DNA of 64,000 nt from Pectobacterium actinidiae (GTDB taxonomy: Bacteria; Pseudomonadota; Gammaproteobacteria; Enterobacterales; Enterobacteriaceae). Each line of letters opens with the position of its first letter. Position 1 is the first letter of the stretch. Of this stretch, positions 22,079 to 32,889 are shown piece by piece. The stretch is taken from NCBI RefSeq assembly GCF_000803315.1, contig NZ_JRMH01000001.1, positions 3,844,001 through 3,908,000 of the forward strand, given 5' to 3'. The position numbers and the translations under genes were made by a program. The notes under the pieces are model-generated. The model was not told the origin of the DNA. It saw nothing but the letters and a program-made list of their open reading frames with translations, and made no database searches.

Positions 22079-22243
22079 CTGTAAAAGAATTTCTAAGGGG
22101 GAAGAATTTGACAGCATTTCAGCGTACAGCTGTACATTATTTGGCGTGCAGTCTACCGCCATTGTTCAAAACCGCAACGATCTTTCGTTCATTCGGCGCA
22201 GGCTATCGCTGGTTTACTTGACGCATGTCACACCAATCAAAAG

Positions 22244-22272
22244 TTGACATAACCCTGATAATCGCGTACCAA
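22244..22272 (+). promoter_or_regulatory. Promoter of the leuLABCD operon
   Basis: A perfect -35 hexamer TTGACA (22244-22249) with a poor -10 candidate TACCAA (22267-22272) 17 bases on. The transcript would begin about 30 bases before leuL. The -35 followed by a weak -10 resembles the E. coli leu promoter as I remember it. Confidence 0.5.
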
Positions 22273-22306
22273 TAAAGGAACACCGAATTTTAGATGACGA
22301 GACACC

Positions 22307-22390
22307 ATGTTCAACTTTACTGTCCTACTAGGCCTACTACTAAACGCATCCTTCTTGCGCGGTAGGTTTGTGGGCAGAGTTCAGAACTAA
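22307..22390 (+). CDS. leuL: leu operon leader peptide LeuL (27 residues)
   Basis: A translated attenuator leader. The frame ATG at 22307 to TAA at 22388-22390 encodes MFNFTVLLGLLLNASFLRG plus a short tail, with five leucines in six residues at positions 7-12. All five are the rare CUA codon, the classic design in which scarce leucyl-tRNA stalls the ribosome and prevents terminator formation. The segment LLLNAS.LRGR matches E. coli LeuL. An AAAGGAA site lies about 24 bases upstream, so ribosome loading is not textbook. Confidence 0.92.
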   Translation: MFNFTVLLGLLLNASFLRGRFVGRVQN

Positions 22391-22410
22391 GTTTCTCGCC
22401 ACACGATACA

Positions 22411-22441
22411 AAAACCCGCGCCGATGCGCGGGTTTTTTTTT
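22411..22441 (+). terminator. leu operon attenuator terminator
   Basis: Stem CCCGCGC (22415-22421) with GCGCGGG (22426-22432), loop CGAT, flanked by AAAA and TTTT pairs and a run of nine T. It lies 21 bases after the leuL stop and 48 bases before leuA, as required for attenuation. Confidence 0.92.
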
Positions 22442-22488
22442 ACTCGCCGAGCGCTAAGTACAAGTAGACACGACAAGGAACTAAACCG

Positions 22489-25178
<2,690 letters not shown>

Positions 25179-25179
25179 C

Positions 25180-26580
25180 ATGGGTAAGACGTTATATCAA
25201 AAATTGTTCGACGCACACGTGGTTCATGAAGCGCCGAACGAAACGCCGCTGCTGTATATCGACAGACATCTGGTACACGAAGTGACGTCCCCACAGGCTT
25301 TCGACGGCCTGCGTGCGATGGGCCGTAAGGTTCGTCAACCGGGGAAAACCTTCGCGACCATGGACCACAACGTGTCCACGCAGACCAAAGACATCAACGC
25401 CAGTGGCGAGATGGCCCGCATTCAGATGCAGGAATTAATCAAAAACTGTGCGGAATTCGGCGTTCAACTGTATGACCTGAACCACCCGTATCAGGGCATC
25501 GTTCACGTTATCGGCCCTGAGCAAGGGATGACGCTGCCGGGTATGACCATCGTCTGCGGTGACTCCCACACGGCAACGCACGGCGCGTTTGGCTCACTGG
25601 CCTTCGGTATCGGTACGTCGGAAGTAGAACATGTGCTGGCAACGCAAACCCTGAAGCAGGGTCGCGCCAAGACCATGAAAATTGAAGTCACAGGCGATGC
25701 CGCTCATGGCATCACCGCGAAAGACATCGTGCTGGCGATTATCGGTAAAACCGGTAGCGCAGGCGGCACCGGTCATGTCGTTGAATTCTGTGGTAAAGCC
25801 ATTCGTGCGCTGAGCATGGAAGGTCGTATGACGCTGTGCAACATGGCAATTGAGATGGGAGCAAAGGCGGGTCTGGTTGCGCCGGATGAAACCACGTTCA
25901 ATTACCTGAAAGGCCGTCAGTTTGCGCCGAAAGACGCCAACTGGGACGCCGCCGTTGCGTACTGGAGCACATTGAAATCGGATGATGACGCGCAGTTCGA
26001 TACGATCGTCACGCTGGATGCCGCTCAGATCGCGCCACAGGTTACCTGGGGCACCAATCCCGGTCAGGTTATCGCCGTCAATCAGGAAATCCCGAGCCCT
26101 GACTCTTTCAGCGATCCGGTAGAACGCGCCTCCGCTGCCAAAGCGCTGGCCTATATGGATCTGCAACCCGGTATTAAACTGACCGACGTGAAGATCGATA
26201 AAGTCTTCATTGGTTCCTGCACCAACTCGCGCATTGAAGATTTACGCGCAGCAGCAGAAATCGCCAAAGGGCGCAAAGTTGCCGCTGGCGTTCAGGCTAT
26301 CGTCGTACCTGGCTCCGGCCCGGTAAAAACCATGGCGGAGCTGGAAGGGCTGGATAAAGTGTTCATTGAGGCGGGATTTGAGTGGCGCTTACCGGGCTGT
26401 TCTATGTGTCTGGCAATGAACAATGACCGTCTGAACCCCGGCGAGCGTTGTGCATCAACCAGCAACCGTAACTTTGAAGGCCGTCAGGGTCGCGCTGGCC
26501 GCACCCATCTGGTCAGCCCGGCAATGGCTGCGGCTGCCGCAGTGACGGGTCGCTTTGCCGACGTCCGCGAGTTGAATTAA
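25180..26580 (+). CDS. leuC: 3-isopropylmalate dehydratase large subunit
   Basis: Aconitase-family [4Fe-4S] subunit that, with LeuD, isomerises 2- to 3-isopropylmalate. The 466-residue protein has the three cluster cysteines in GSCTNS (near residue 347) and PGCSMC (near 407-410), and [13 protein letters not shown]. An open frame begins 30 bases upstream inside leuB, but the ATG at 25180 has AAGGGG eight bases before it and gives [15 protein letters not shown] as in relatives. One base separates it from the leuB stop. Confidence 0.97.
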   Translation: MGKTLYQKLFDAHVVHEAPNETPLLYIDRHLVHEVTSPQAFDGLRAMGRKVRQPGKTFATMDHNVSTQTKDINASGEMARIQMQELIKNCAEFGVQLYDLNHPYQGIVHVIGPEQGMTLPGMTIVCGDSHTATHGAFGSLAFGIGTSEVEHVLATQTLKQGRAKTMKIEVTGDAAHGITAKDIVLAIIGKTGSAGGTGHVVEFCGKAIRALSMEGRMTLCNMAIEMGAKAGLVAPDETTFNYLKGRQFAPKDANWDAAVAYWSTLKSDDDAQFDTIVTLDAAQIAPQVTWGTNPGQVIAVNQEIPSPDSFSDPVERASAAKALAYMDLQPGIKLTDVKIDKVFIGSCTNSRIEDLRAAAEIAKGRKVAAGVQAIVVPGSGPVKTMAELEGLDKVFIEAGFEWRLPGCSMCLAMNNDRLNPGERCASTSNRNFEGRQGRAGRTHLVSPAMAAAAAVTGRFADVRELN

Positions 26581-26593
26581 GAGAGAAACCGAC

Positions 26594-27196
26594 ATGGCTA
26601 AATTTACCCAACACACAGGTCTGGTGGTTCCTCTGGATGCCGCTAACGTCGATACCGATGCCATCATTCCCAAGCAGTTTCTGCAAAAAGTGACGCGTAC
26701 CGGTTTCGGCCAGCATCTGTTCCACGACTGGCGTTTTCTGGACGATGCGGGCCAACAGCCTAACCCTGAGTTTGTGCTGAACCAGTCGCATTACAAAGGG
26801 GCAAGCATTCTGCTGGCGCGGGAAAACTTCGGCTGTGGCTCTTCCCGTGAGCACGCACCGTGGGCACTGACCGATTACGGCTTCAAAGTCGTTATCGCCC
26901 CAAGCTTCGCCGATATTTTCTACGGCAACTCGTTTAACAACCAGCTGCTGCCGGTAAAGTTGAGCGATGAGGAAGTGGACGAGCTGTTCAAGCTGGTTGA
27001 TGGTCAGGAAGGGATTACCTTCACGGTCGATCTGGAAAATCAGGTCGTTCAGGCAGGCAGCAAAAGCTATCCGTTCGAAATCGACAGCTTCCGCCGTCAC
27101 TGCATGATCAACGGGTTAGACAGCATCGGCCTGACGCTGCAACACGAAGCGTCTATCACCGAGTATGAAAAGAATCAGCCAGCCTTTCTAAACTGA
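26594..27196 (+). CDS. leuD: 3-isopropylmalate dehydratase small subunit
   Basis: Swivelling-domain subunit that completes the LeuCD isomerase active site. The 200-residue protein has [17 protein letters not shown] near residue 16, the signature [15 protein letters not shown] near residue 78 and the usual C-terminal [17 protein letters not shown]. It follows leuC by 13 bases with a GAGAGAAACC ribosome region. It is the last leu gene; the downstream hairpin, repeat element and terminator follow. Confidence 0.97.
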   Translation: MAKFTQHTGLVVPLDAANVDTDAIIPKQFLQKVTRTGFGQHLFHDWRFLDDAGQQPNPEFVLNQSHYKGASILLARENFGCGSSREHAPWALTDYGFKVVIAPSFADIFYGNSFNNQLLPVKLSDEEVDELFKLVDGQEGITFTVDLENQVVQAGSKSYPFEIDSFRRHCMINGLDSIGLTLQHEASITEYEKNQPAFLN

Positions 27197-27211
27197 TTTG
27201 AGAGTACAAAT

Positions 27212-27235
27212 AGCCCTGAAGTCCGCTTCAGGGCT
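27212..27235 (+). other. Hairpin after leuD without a T run
   Basis: A perfect 10-bp stem (AGCCCTGAAG with CTTCAGGGCT, loop TCCG) 15 bases after the leuD stop. It has no following T run, so it is not an intrinsic terminator by itself. It may be a 3' end-protecting structure or a decayed terminator now cut off by the adjacent repeat element. Confidence 0.6.
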
Positions 27236-27383
27236 GGCAAAGTCCATAGAGCGGCAGTAACGGATAGATCGTAAAGACGCTGTAAACACATCCCTGTGCG
27301 CTCGGATTGCGCCATCCATGGCGCAAACGCTTTACTCTTCTATTCCGTTACTGCCGTTTTCGTTCGGCAAATAGGTTTATCAA
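27235..27383 (+). repeat. 149-bp imperfect palindromic repeat, copy 1
   Basis: This stretch matches, in inverted orientation, the segment 50541-50690 over its whole length with roughly nine of ten bases alike by eye. Both copies share the core ATCGTAAAGACGCTG, the inner hairpin GCGCCATCCATGGCGC, and ends that are inverted repeats of each other (CAAAGTCC...GTAACGGATAGA facing TATTCCGTTACTGCCG...). This is the layout of a short non-coding mobile element of the MITE or ERIC type. I recognise no coding capacity and cannot assign a named family. Confidence 0.85.
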
Positions 27384-27388
27384 TAACC

Positions 27389-27422
27389 AAAGCCCGCACA
27401 ATGTCTTGCGGGCTTTTCTTTT
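27389..27422 (+). terminator. Rho-independent terminator downstream of leuD and the repeat
   Basis: Stem AAAGCCCGCA (27389-27398) with TGCGGGCTTT (27407-27416), 8-base loop, then TTTTCTTTT. It lies 193 bases after leuD, just past the repeat element, and would end leu transcripts before the convergent azlD. Confidence 0.85.
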
Positions 27423-27437
27423 GGAAGAATGGGCGGA

Positions 27438-27749
27438 TTACAATAGTGCGGCAATCAGATAAAAAGCCAACATACTCAAGAGCACCGCGACCACAATATT
27501 TCTGATAAAGAAGGAAATCACAACGCTCACAATAGCGCCGAGGAAGTACGGGTTATCTGGAAATCCGCGAATAACGCCGTGCTCCATCAGAATAATCGGC
27601 CCACAAATCGCGGTGAGTAAACAAGGTGCCGAATACTTTAATGCACGATGGAGTAAACCCGGGAGTTTTACCGGCACCGCGGGTTCAAGAAAGATATAGC
27701 GATTAAAAAACACGATCCCTGCCAGAGCGAATATTAATAACCAGCTCAT
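27438..27749 (-). CDS. AzlD family branched-chain amino acid transport subunit
   Basis: Small hydrophobic partner of AzlC-type exporters. The 103-residue protein has about four membrane segments and the family features LPGLLHRALKYSAP, an internal ILMEHG stretch and the end VAVLLSMLAFYLI. AzlCD pairs (YgaZH in E. coli) export valine and related amino acids; here this is a family-based inference. Its ATG overlaps the azlC stop (ATGA) and has AAGGAAG upstream, so the two are translated together. Confidence 0.88.
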   Translation of the reverse strand: MSWLLIFALAGIVFFNRYIFLEPAVPVKLPGLLHRALKYSAPCLLTAICGPIILMEHGVIRGFPDNPYFLGAIVSVVISFFIRNIVVAVLLSMLAFYLIAALL

Positions 27750-28480
27750 TTTTCTTCCTTAAGTACAGTCGCGATAAACACAGAGAAAAACATGCCGCCG
27801 ACACCGGCAATTGCGATCGCACCTTCTATTTTGAAATAGGTCAATAACATCGACAGCAGTAAAGAGAATAGGACACCAGAGAAGGTGCTGATTTTCTTTA
27901 TCATCGGTACAACGATGGTGATGAATGTCGCAACAATAGAATAATCAAGATGATACTTATCTAAGTCAGGTACGGAAGAGGCCATAACCACACCCATAAT
28001 GCTAAAGATATTCCAAAAAATATAAAAGGTGAAACCCGCACCGATTAAATAACTGGCACTGACATTATTCTTTCTGTCTTTCTTCTCACTGAGCGCAAAC
28101 AGCTCATCGGATAATAGATATCCGATAGGAAGTCGTTGTCTTAACTTCAACGTTGAAACATATTCTCGTAGCGTCAGGCCATATATCAGGTGCTGTGCGG
28201 TGATAAAAAAGACAGAAATTAATAGTGTCGCGACATTCGCCCCAGACATGAGTAATCCTAGCGAAACTAATTGCGCAGCCCCCGCAAAAATAATTGCGGA
28301 CATCCCAATACTTTGCCCGACAGATAATCCCGATTGGATAGCCATAGAGCCGGCCAGAATCCCCCAGGGCACCACGGATAAACAGAGCGGCAGCATTTCA
28401 ACCACGCCAGTCATAAAATGCTTTCGCGGACTCATCGTATTTTTTGATACCGACGATGAAGAGGCTACGGTGTTTTCCAT
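27746..28480 (-). CDS. AzlC family branched-chain amino acid transporter
   Basis: Large subunit of an AzlCD-type permease. The protein has a polar N terminus of about 20-30 residues, then a series of membrane segments with the family motifs LPLCLSVVPWGILAGSMAI, IIFAGAAQLVSLGL, FFITAQHLIYGLTLRE, and LLSDELFALS. Export of branched-chain amino acids is expected from the family; position next to leuABCD agrees. The start is uncertain: in-frame starts exist at 28498, 28480 and 28435 and none has a clear ribosome site. I use 28480. Confidence 0.88.
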   Translation of the reverse strand: MENTVASSSSVSKNTMSPRKHFMTGVVEMLPLCLSVVPWGILAGSMAIQSGLSVGQSIGMSAIIFAGAAQLVSLGLLMSGANVATLLISVFFITAQHLIYGLTLREYVSTLKLRQRLPIGYLLSDELFALSEKKDRKNNVSASYLIGAGFTFYIFWNIFSIMGVVMASSVPDLDKYHLDYSIVATFITIVVPMIKKISTFSGVLFSLLLSMLLTYFKIEGAIAIAGVGGMFFSVFIATVLKEEK

Positions 28481-28584
28481 ATAACAGTGTACTACCATAA
28501 ATAAATCGATAGCGGAAAACTAACAAACCGTCTTTTAAGAGTATTGGATAAACTTGCTGTACCCAGAATAGGGGCCGAGTATAA

Positions 28585-29421
28585 CTACAGATTACCTTTA
28601 GCAAACTCGCCCGGCGTCAACCCCAGAGAGTTTTTGAAATGGCGATGGAAGTGGCTTTGGTCGGTAAAACCGCACAGCACAGAAACATCGAGGATAGCAT
28701 TGCCTTTACGCAACAGGGCTTTAGCCTTGCGCAGACGCGCCTGAATCAAGTAGGCGTGGGGCGTAATCCCCACCACCGCTTTAAACTGTCGTAAGAAGTG
28801 CCACACACTAAGTTCAGCCAGCGCAGCCAATTCAACGAGAGCAAGTTCTCTTTCGGGGTAGCTGTCCATAAAGGCTTTCGCGTTCAGGATATTTTGGGTC
28901 GCAACGGGCAACATCTGTGGCGTCAGGCGCGTCTTGCTATAGCGCATCGTCAGCCAGGTTAATGACGACAATAGCAGCGTTTCTTTCAATAACAGATTGC
29001 CCGGCTGAGACAGCATAGTGAACGTCATGAGCAACTGATCCGCCAGTCCTGGATCGTGAACAACGGCGTCGGGAAACCACGGAATGGAGTCCTTTGAGCG
29101 TTGAAGATCCTGATTAATCGAGCGAAAAAGATCGGGATGAGGATAAATGGCGCGATAGGCCCATCCCGTTTCTACCTCGGAACTTCCCGTGTGCACGTCG
29201 TCCGCATTCACCAGAATAATGTCTCCTTTGGGGGCGACATGCTCGGCACCAGAACGATAAAAACGCTGTGCCCCCTGCTCAATCACGCTAATGCAGTAGG
29301 TATCATGCACATGGCGAGGAAAGCGCTGCTGATAGTACTGCGCCTGCAACATATCCAGACCACCTAATGCCTCCAGGTGTCTGAAATGTGTTTGCTCTTG
29401 CACTACCGGCTTTTTCTGCAC
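28585..29421 (-). CDS. AraC family transcriptional regulator
   Basis: A 278-residue regulator with an N-terminal cupin-type sensing domain (QRFPRHVHDTYCISVIEQG near residue 33, PKGDIILVNADDVHTG) and a C-terminal pair of AraC helix-turn-helix motifs (LAALAELSVWHFLRQFKAVVG and VSVLCGFTDQSHFHRHFKN). It starts at GTG (29421) with AGAGGG seven bases upstream. It is followed by azlC after about 100 bases on the same strand, so it likely controls azlCD, perhaps sensing an amino acid. The ligand cannot be told. Confidence 0.92.
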   Translation of the reverse strand: MQKKPVVQEQTHFRHLEALGGLDMLQAQYYQQRFPRHVHDTYCISVIEQGAQRFYRSGAEHVAPKGDIILVNADDVHTGSSEVETGWAYRAIYPHPDLFRSINQDLQRSKDSIPWFPDAVVHDPGLADQLLMTFTMLSQPGNLLLKETLLLSSLTWLTMRYSKTRLTPQMLPVATQNILNAKAFMDSYPERELALVELAALAELSVWHFLRQFKAVVGITPHAYLIQARLRKAKALLRKGNAILDVSVLCGFTDQSHFHRHFKNSLGLTPGEFAKGNL

Positions 29422-29561
29422 GCGTTAACCCTCTTCTCATTTGTACAAAATTGCTCTGGCAGAAACGACATCGGCGTACTTCTTTATAGCCAGAAACCGC
29501 ATACCTGTTCCACTGATTCTATCAGAAGCGGGTTCACATCCCCATGCTGGAAAAAACCGCG

Positions 29562-29589
29562 AAAAAAAGCCAGCGACAAAGCCGCTGGC
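29562..29589 (-). terminator. Rho-independent terminator of the chemoreceptor gene
   Basis: Stem GCCAGCG with CGCTGGC (29569-29589), 7-base loop, followed on the minus strand by seven T. It lies 34 bases after the stop codon of the chemoreceptor. Confidence 0.88.
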
Positions 29590-29623
29590 CATTGATGAGA
29601 CATTCGCCTTTCTGCCACTCAAG

Positions 29624-31243
29624 TTACATCAGATGAAACCGGGACACGCCAAGGTTCAGCCGCTCAGCCTGCTGTTCCAGCGATGCCGCAGACGAGGACG
29701 CCTCCAGCACCAGCGCCGCATTCTGTTGCGTGACCCGATCCATTTCAGATATCGCTAACGACACCTGATTGATACCACTGCTCTGTTCATCGGAAGCCAG
29801 CGCGATTTCATTCATAATGCGGGTAACGTTATTAATTTCAGCCACAATCTCGGCCATCGCTTTACCCGCTTCAGATGCCAGCGTCGTTCCTTCTGTCACT
29901 CGAGCTTCGGACTCCTTAATCAGAGCAGCAATTTCCGTTGCGGCGTTAGCCGAACGCTGTGCCAGATTACGGACTTCTCCTGCCACCACCGCAAATCCTT
30001 TACCTTGCTCGCCCGCTCTCGCTGCTTCAACCGCCGCATTCAGCGCCAGAATATTGGTCTGGAATGCAATCCCATTAATGAGCGAGATAATCTCAGAAAT
30101 TTTGTCTGAACTCTTGGCGATATCCGCCATAGAGCCCACCACCTGTTCAACAATGCTGCCACCGTTTACCGCCTTGGCTGAGGTATCCGTCGCCACAACG
30201 CTTGCATGGTGCGCATTATCGGTATTTTGCTTCACTGCCGCCGTGAGCTGTTCCATGCTAGCCGCCGTTTCCGCCAGTGCCGCAGCCTGCTGTTCCGTTC
30301 GTGCCGACAAATCGGTATTACCGGCGGCGATTTTCGTCGAACTGCTGTGAATAGACTCGGCACTGTCGCGTACCGAGCCAACCGTTTCGGAGAGCGAATC
30401 CTGCATTTGCTGGATGTTATTCCCTAAAATACCGATTTCATTTCGCCCGACATCCACACTCGCGCGCGTTAAATCACCGTGCGCGATAGCCTGTATGCGC
30501 GACACCCAATACTGCACTGGGTTAATAATGACACGACGAATTAATAAGAACGTCATGCCCGTTAATACGATAGCCAGAATAAAGGCACCCGTCATGAGCG
30601 TATAGCCCAGAGTGGAATGCCTTTCAGCCGTCACATTAATATTTTTTGCCATATCAACCCGATAAAGATAAGACGCCTTCAACGGCACATCATACTCATC
30701 ATCCAGTTTAGACAGGGTCGTCGACTCAAACGCATTGAGTTCTTCAACATTGCCCTTCTTCGCGATGTCAAACATGGGTCTGATACCGCGTTCGACATAA
30801 TCGCCATAGCGCGCTTTTAATTCATTATCGCGGGCGAATTCCACATCAGAACGCACCGCCCTATTTTGATACCCATCGAACATTTTTTGAGATAACGACA
30901 GGCGTTCTTCTGCGGCCTTCATACTCGCATTGTAGTTATCAGTAAGGCCATTGCGTAAATGATTCACTGCATGGAGCAAATTCATACGCGCGGCACGCAT
31001 ATGGTTAGCACTATCAACGAGTTCCATTCGAACATTTAATTCCAGCGTCGAACTATTTAACGACTGTTCAGCCTGCTTAAGAAAATAGGACGATGTGGAA
31101 ACTGCTAAGGCAAAAAGCAGTAAAACACCAGAAAAAACAATGACGAAAAGAGGCGTCAGTTTCATATTGTGTACGCCGGGAGCAGCGTGCCAAGGTTCCG
31201 GTTTTTCGTAAATCGCTATTGACTGATAAGGAACATCGCTCAT
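29624..31243 (-). CDS. Methyl-accepting chemotaxis protein
   Basis: A transmembrane chemoreceptor that signals to CheA and CheW. It has a first membrane segment ([17 protein letters not shown]), a periplasmic four-helix-type domain of about 150 residues, a second membrane segment ([20 protein letters not shown]), a HAMP domain ([15 protein letters not shown] onward), and the signalling tip [22 protein letters not shown]. The C terminus ends SRFHLM with no NWETF-like CheR docking peptide, so it is a low-abundance type receptor. The ligand is unknown. Start choice is open: 31243 (MSDVPYQ, 539 residues, GGA eight bases upstream) or 31165 (MKLTPLF); the former leaves an unusual 26-residue cytoplasmic lead. 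Confidence 0.9.
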   Translation of the reverse strand: MSDVPYQSIAIYEKPEPWHAAPGVHNMKLTPLFVIVFSGVLLLFALAVSTSSYFLKQAEQSLNSSTLELNVRMELVDSANHMRAARMNLLHAVNHLRNGLTDNYNASMKAAEERLSLSQKMFDGYQNRAVRSDVEFARDNELKARYGDYVERGIRPMFDIAKKGNVEELNAFESTTLSKLDDEYDVPLKASYLYRVDMAKNINVTAERHSTLGYTLMTGAFILAIVLTGMTFLLIRRVIINPVQYWVSRIQAIAHGDLTRASVDVGRNEIGILGNNIQQMQDSLSETVGSVRDSAESIHSSSTKIAAGNTDLSARTEQQAAALAETAASMEQLTAAVKQNTDNAHHASVVATDTSAKAVNGGSIVEQVVGSMADIAKSSDKISEIISLINGIAFQTNILALNAAVEAARAGEQGKGFAVVAGEVRNLAQRSANAATEIAALIKESEARVTEGTTLASEAGKAMAEIVAEINNVTRIMNEIALASDEQSSGINQVSLAISEMDRVTQQNAALVLEASSSAASLEQQAERLNLGVSRFHLM

Positions 31244-31300
31244 TTTTACATCCGTCGAGTTATTCAAGAAATTGCTGTGAAGTAAATTGCAGGTAAGCAA

Positions 31301-31881
31301 GAAAAAAATAAAATACCGCTACATGTTACATAATATTTAAGGATTGTGACAATGTGAGTTAAAACACAAGATAAAAAAGTGGAATATAAAAAATAATTTT
31401 ATCTATTGAACCGTCATCACAAAAACACCACCGATAATTTTAAAAGAAATCATCGCCAGATAAATAGTTTAAAACAAAAACCATTACACTACGTTAGTGA
31501 ATGATTTTAGTCATCTTTATTACAGTAAGATTAATGAAAGAATACAAAGTGATAAATGAATGCACTCTGTTTTCCTGAAGATCCCCCTCTCACATTCAAC
31601 GTTACTGATTGATTTATTATTTCGTCATTCGGAATATAAAAGCATCACGCGACGACACGCTCGGGTTAACGTTCACCTATGCCCTCATGCTTCTGCACTT
31701 TGTCGCCCGTCAAAACCGGTGGAATAACCCGTCATCAGCATGCCAGACGCCTGTCTCTGCGGGCATGCTCTCTCTCCTGTCTTGCTCTGCCATTTTCTTT
31801 TGCGAAGCCGCACGCAGGCCCATCACGTCATTCAATGGTCAGTGAAATAAGTGGGTATATTGCATTCTCGACAAACGCCAA
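31301..31881. other. Gene-poor AT-rich region before the HicA-like pair
   Basis: About 580 bases with no supported gene. The left half (31300-31560) is strongly AT-rich and must hold the chemoreceptor promoter. Two overlapping plus-strand frames of 78 codons at 31609-31915 have no ribosome site and no recognisable product. The right half has a more balanced base composition and could be a decayed gene, but I cannot name one. Confidence 0.5.
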
Positions 31882-31899
31882 TGTTGACATATGTCAACA
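31882..31899. promoter_or_regulatory. 18-bp perfect palindrome, probable operator
   Basis: TGTTGACAT followed directly by its reverse complement ATGTCAACA, with no spacer. It ends 12 bases before the ATG of the HicA-like gene and contains a TTGACA hexamer in each strand. A perfect two-fold site in front of a unit that encodes its own DNA-binding protein is the usual arrangement of an autoregulated operon. Confidence 0.6.
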
Positions 31900-31911
31900 C
31901 GCAAACATATC

Positions 31912-32154
31912 ATGACCCTATATCGCGATGAAAAACACCCAAACAAGCATATTCAGGCAGCCATTGAATACGCATTAGCGCAGGGCTGGCGTTTTTATCC
32001 CAGCAACGGATATGCATTTGGCAGGCTTATCTGCGGCGCACCGGACCACCGTACCCATATGATGAGTATTTGGTCCACGCCATCAGTCCCAGAAAATCAC
32101 GCAAAGCAGATCCGCCACAACGTCGATAGCTGCCTGACTATGTTGAAACAATAG
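31912..32154 (+). CDS. HicA-like small protein, possible toxin-type partner (80 residues)
   Basis: Not a protein I can name with certainty. The layout resembles the small double-stranded-RNA-binding fold of HicA: a helix (HIQAAIEYALAQGWRFYP), a glycine turn (SNGYAFGRL), strand pairs with Cys and His, and a final helix (ENHAKQIRHNVDSCL). In HicA the turn carries a catalytic His; here that position seems to be Tyr, so activity is uncertain. An in-frame ATG at 31891 lies inside the palindrome, so 31912 is the likely start; neither has a ribosome site. It is followed after 28 bases by a DNA-binding partner gene, the toxin-first order of hicAB. Confidence 0.6.
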   Translation: MTLYRDEKHPNKHIQAAIEYALAQGWRFYPSNGYAFGRLICGAPDHRTHMMSIWSTPSVPENHAKQIRHNVDSCLTMLKQ

Positions 32155-32182
32155 AAGATATATACGGCTTAACGAGGAATTT

Positions 32183-32743
32183 ATGACAACGTATCACTTT
32201 TCTCTCACGCTAGCGGGCGTTTCCGCAGATACGGCTGGTCTGGAAGATGCACTTTTTGCCAGCGGCTGCAACGACGCTCTGGTCTGCTTCTATGGCAGCG
32301 CCGTCTATCTCGAATTTGATCGAGAAAGCCAGTATTTTTCTACCGCGGTTATCAGTGCAATTCACGATATCGAGTCCGCAAGCATCCAAGCCAGAGTCCA
32401 CTCTGTCGATGCAGCCTGGGTTGGGCTCAGTGACATCGCGGCCTTATCCTCGCTGTCTCGTCAGGCGATTGCGCTTCTCAAAGACGGAAAACGTGGTGCA
32501 GGTGATTTCCCCTCCCCGGTCCAGCGCTTACGCGGTACATCACCGCTGTGGGAATGGAGCGATGTCGCCGATTGGCTAGCCAAACAAAAAAAAATACCAC
32601 AAGAATTAGCCGATAATGCTCAGGAGCTTGCCACAATTAATCTGGCCTTGCAGATACGCAATGCCCGTCAGCAGGACGAATTAGCACGTTATTGTGCATT
32701 GCTCAGCGAAGGTATGCCATTACGTGAACAAATCATCACGTAA
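32183..32743 (+). CDS. DNA-binding protein with N-terminal HicB-like region, possible antitoxin/regulator
   Basis: A 186-residue protein of unnamed family. Residues 1-75 form a compact alpha/beta region (YHFSLTLAGVSADTAGLEDAL... to AVISAIHDIESA) reminiscent of HicB-type or ferredoxin-like folds. Residues 80-133 look like a MerR/AlpA-type winged helix: VGLSDIAALSSLSRQAIALLKDG, then FPSPVQRLRGTSPLWEWSDVADWL. The rest is helical. A GAGGAATTT ribosome site lies just before the ATG. With the small gene upstream and the palindrome at 31882 it forms a self-contained two-gene unit. Toxin-antitoxin function is inference. Confidence 0.65.
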   Translation: MTTYHFSLTLAGVSADTAGLEDALFASGCNDALVCFYGSAVYLEFDRESQYFSTAVISAIHDIESASIQARVHSVDAAWVGLSDIAALSSLSRQAIALLKDGKRGAGDFPSPVQRLRGTSPLWEWSDVADWLAKQKKIPQELADNAQELATINLALQIRNARQQDELARYCALLSEGMPLREQIIT

Positions 32744-32817
32744 ACAACGCCGCTGATATCTCCTTACCATGCAAATCATCCGCGACAGCCAAAAAGAGAG
32801 ATACAGGTAAACACCAT

Positions 32818-32844
32818 AAAAAAAACCAGCGAAAAACTCGCTGG
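32818..32844 (-). terminator. SgrS intrinsic terminator
   Basis: Stem CCAGCGA with TCGCTGG (32826-32844), 5-base loop, followed on the minus strand by eight T. In SgrS this U tail is also the known Hfq-binding end. Confidence 0.9.
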
Positions 32845-32889
32845 CTGGTGAAACGCCACCATTACTCAGAATACGTTTCCTTGCACCAC

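Noticed and set aside
27235..27383. ERIC element as a name for the leuD repeat
   Set aside because: The size and palindromic form are similar, but the core sequence does not match the ERIC consensus I remember, so no name was given.
31609..31915. Two overlapping 78-codon frames before the HicA-like gene
   Set aside because: No ribosome site, odd composition, and the second runs into the palindrome and next gene.
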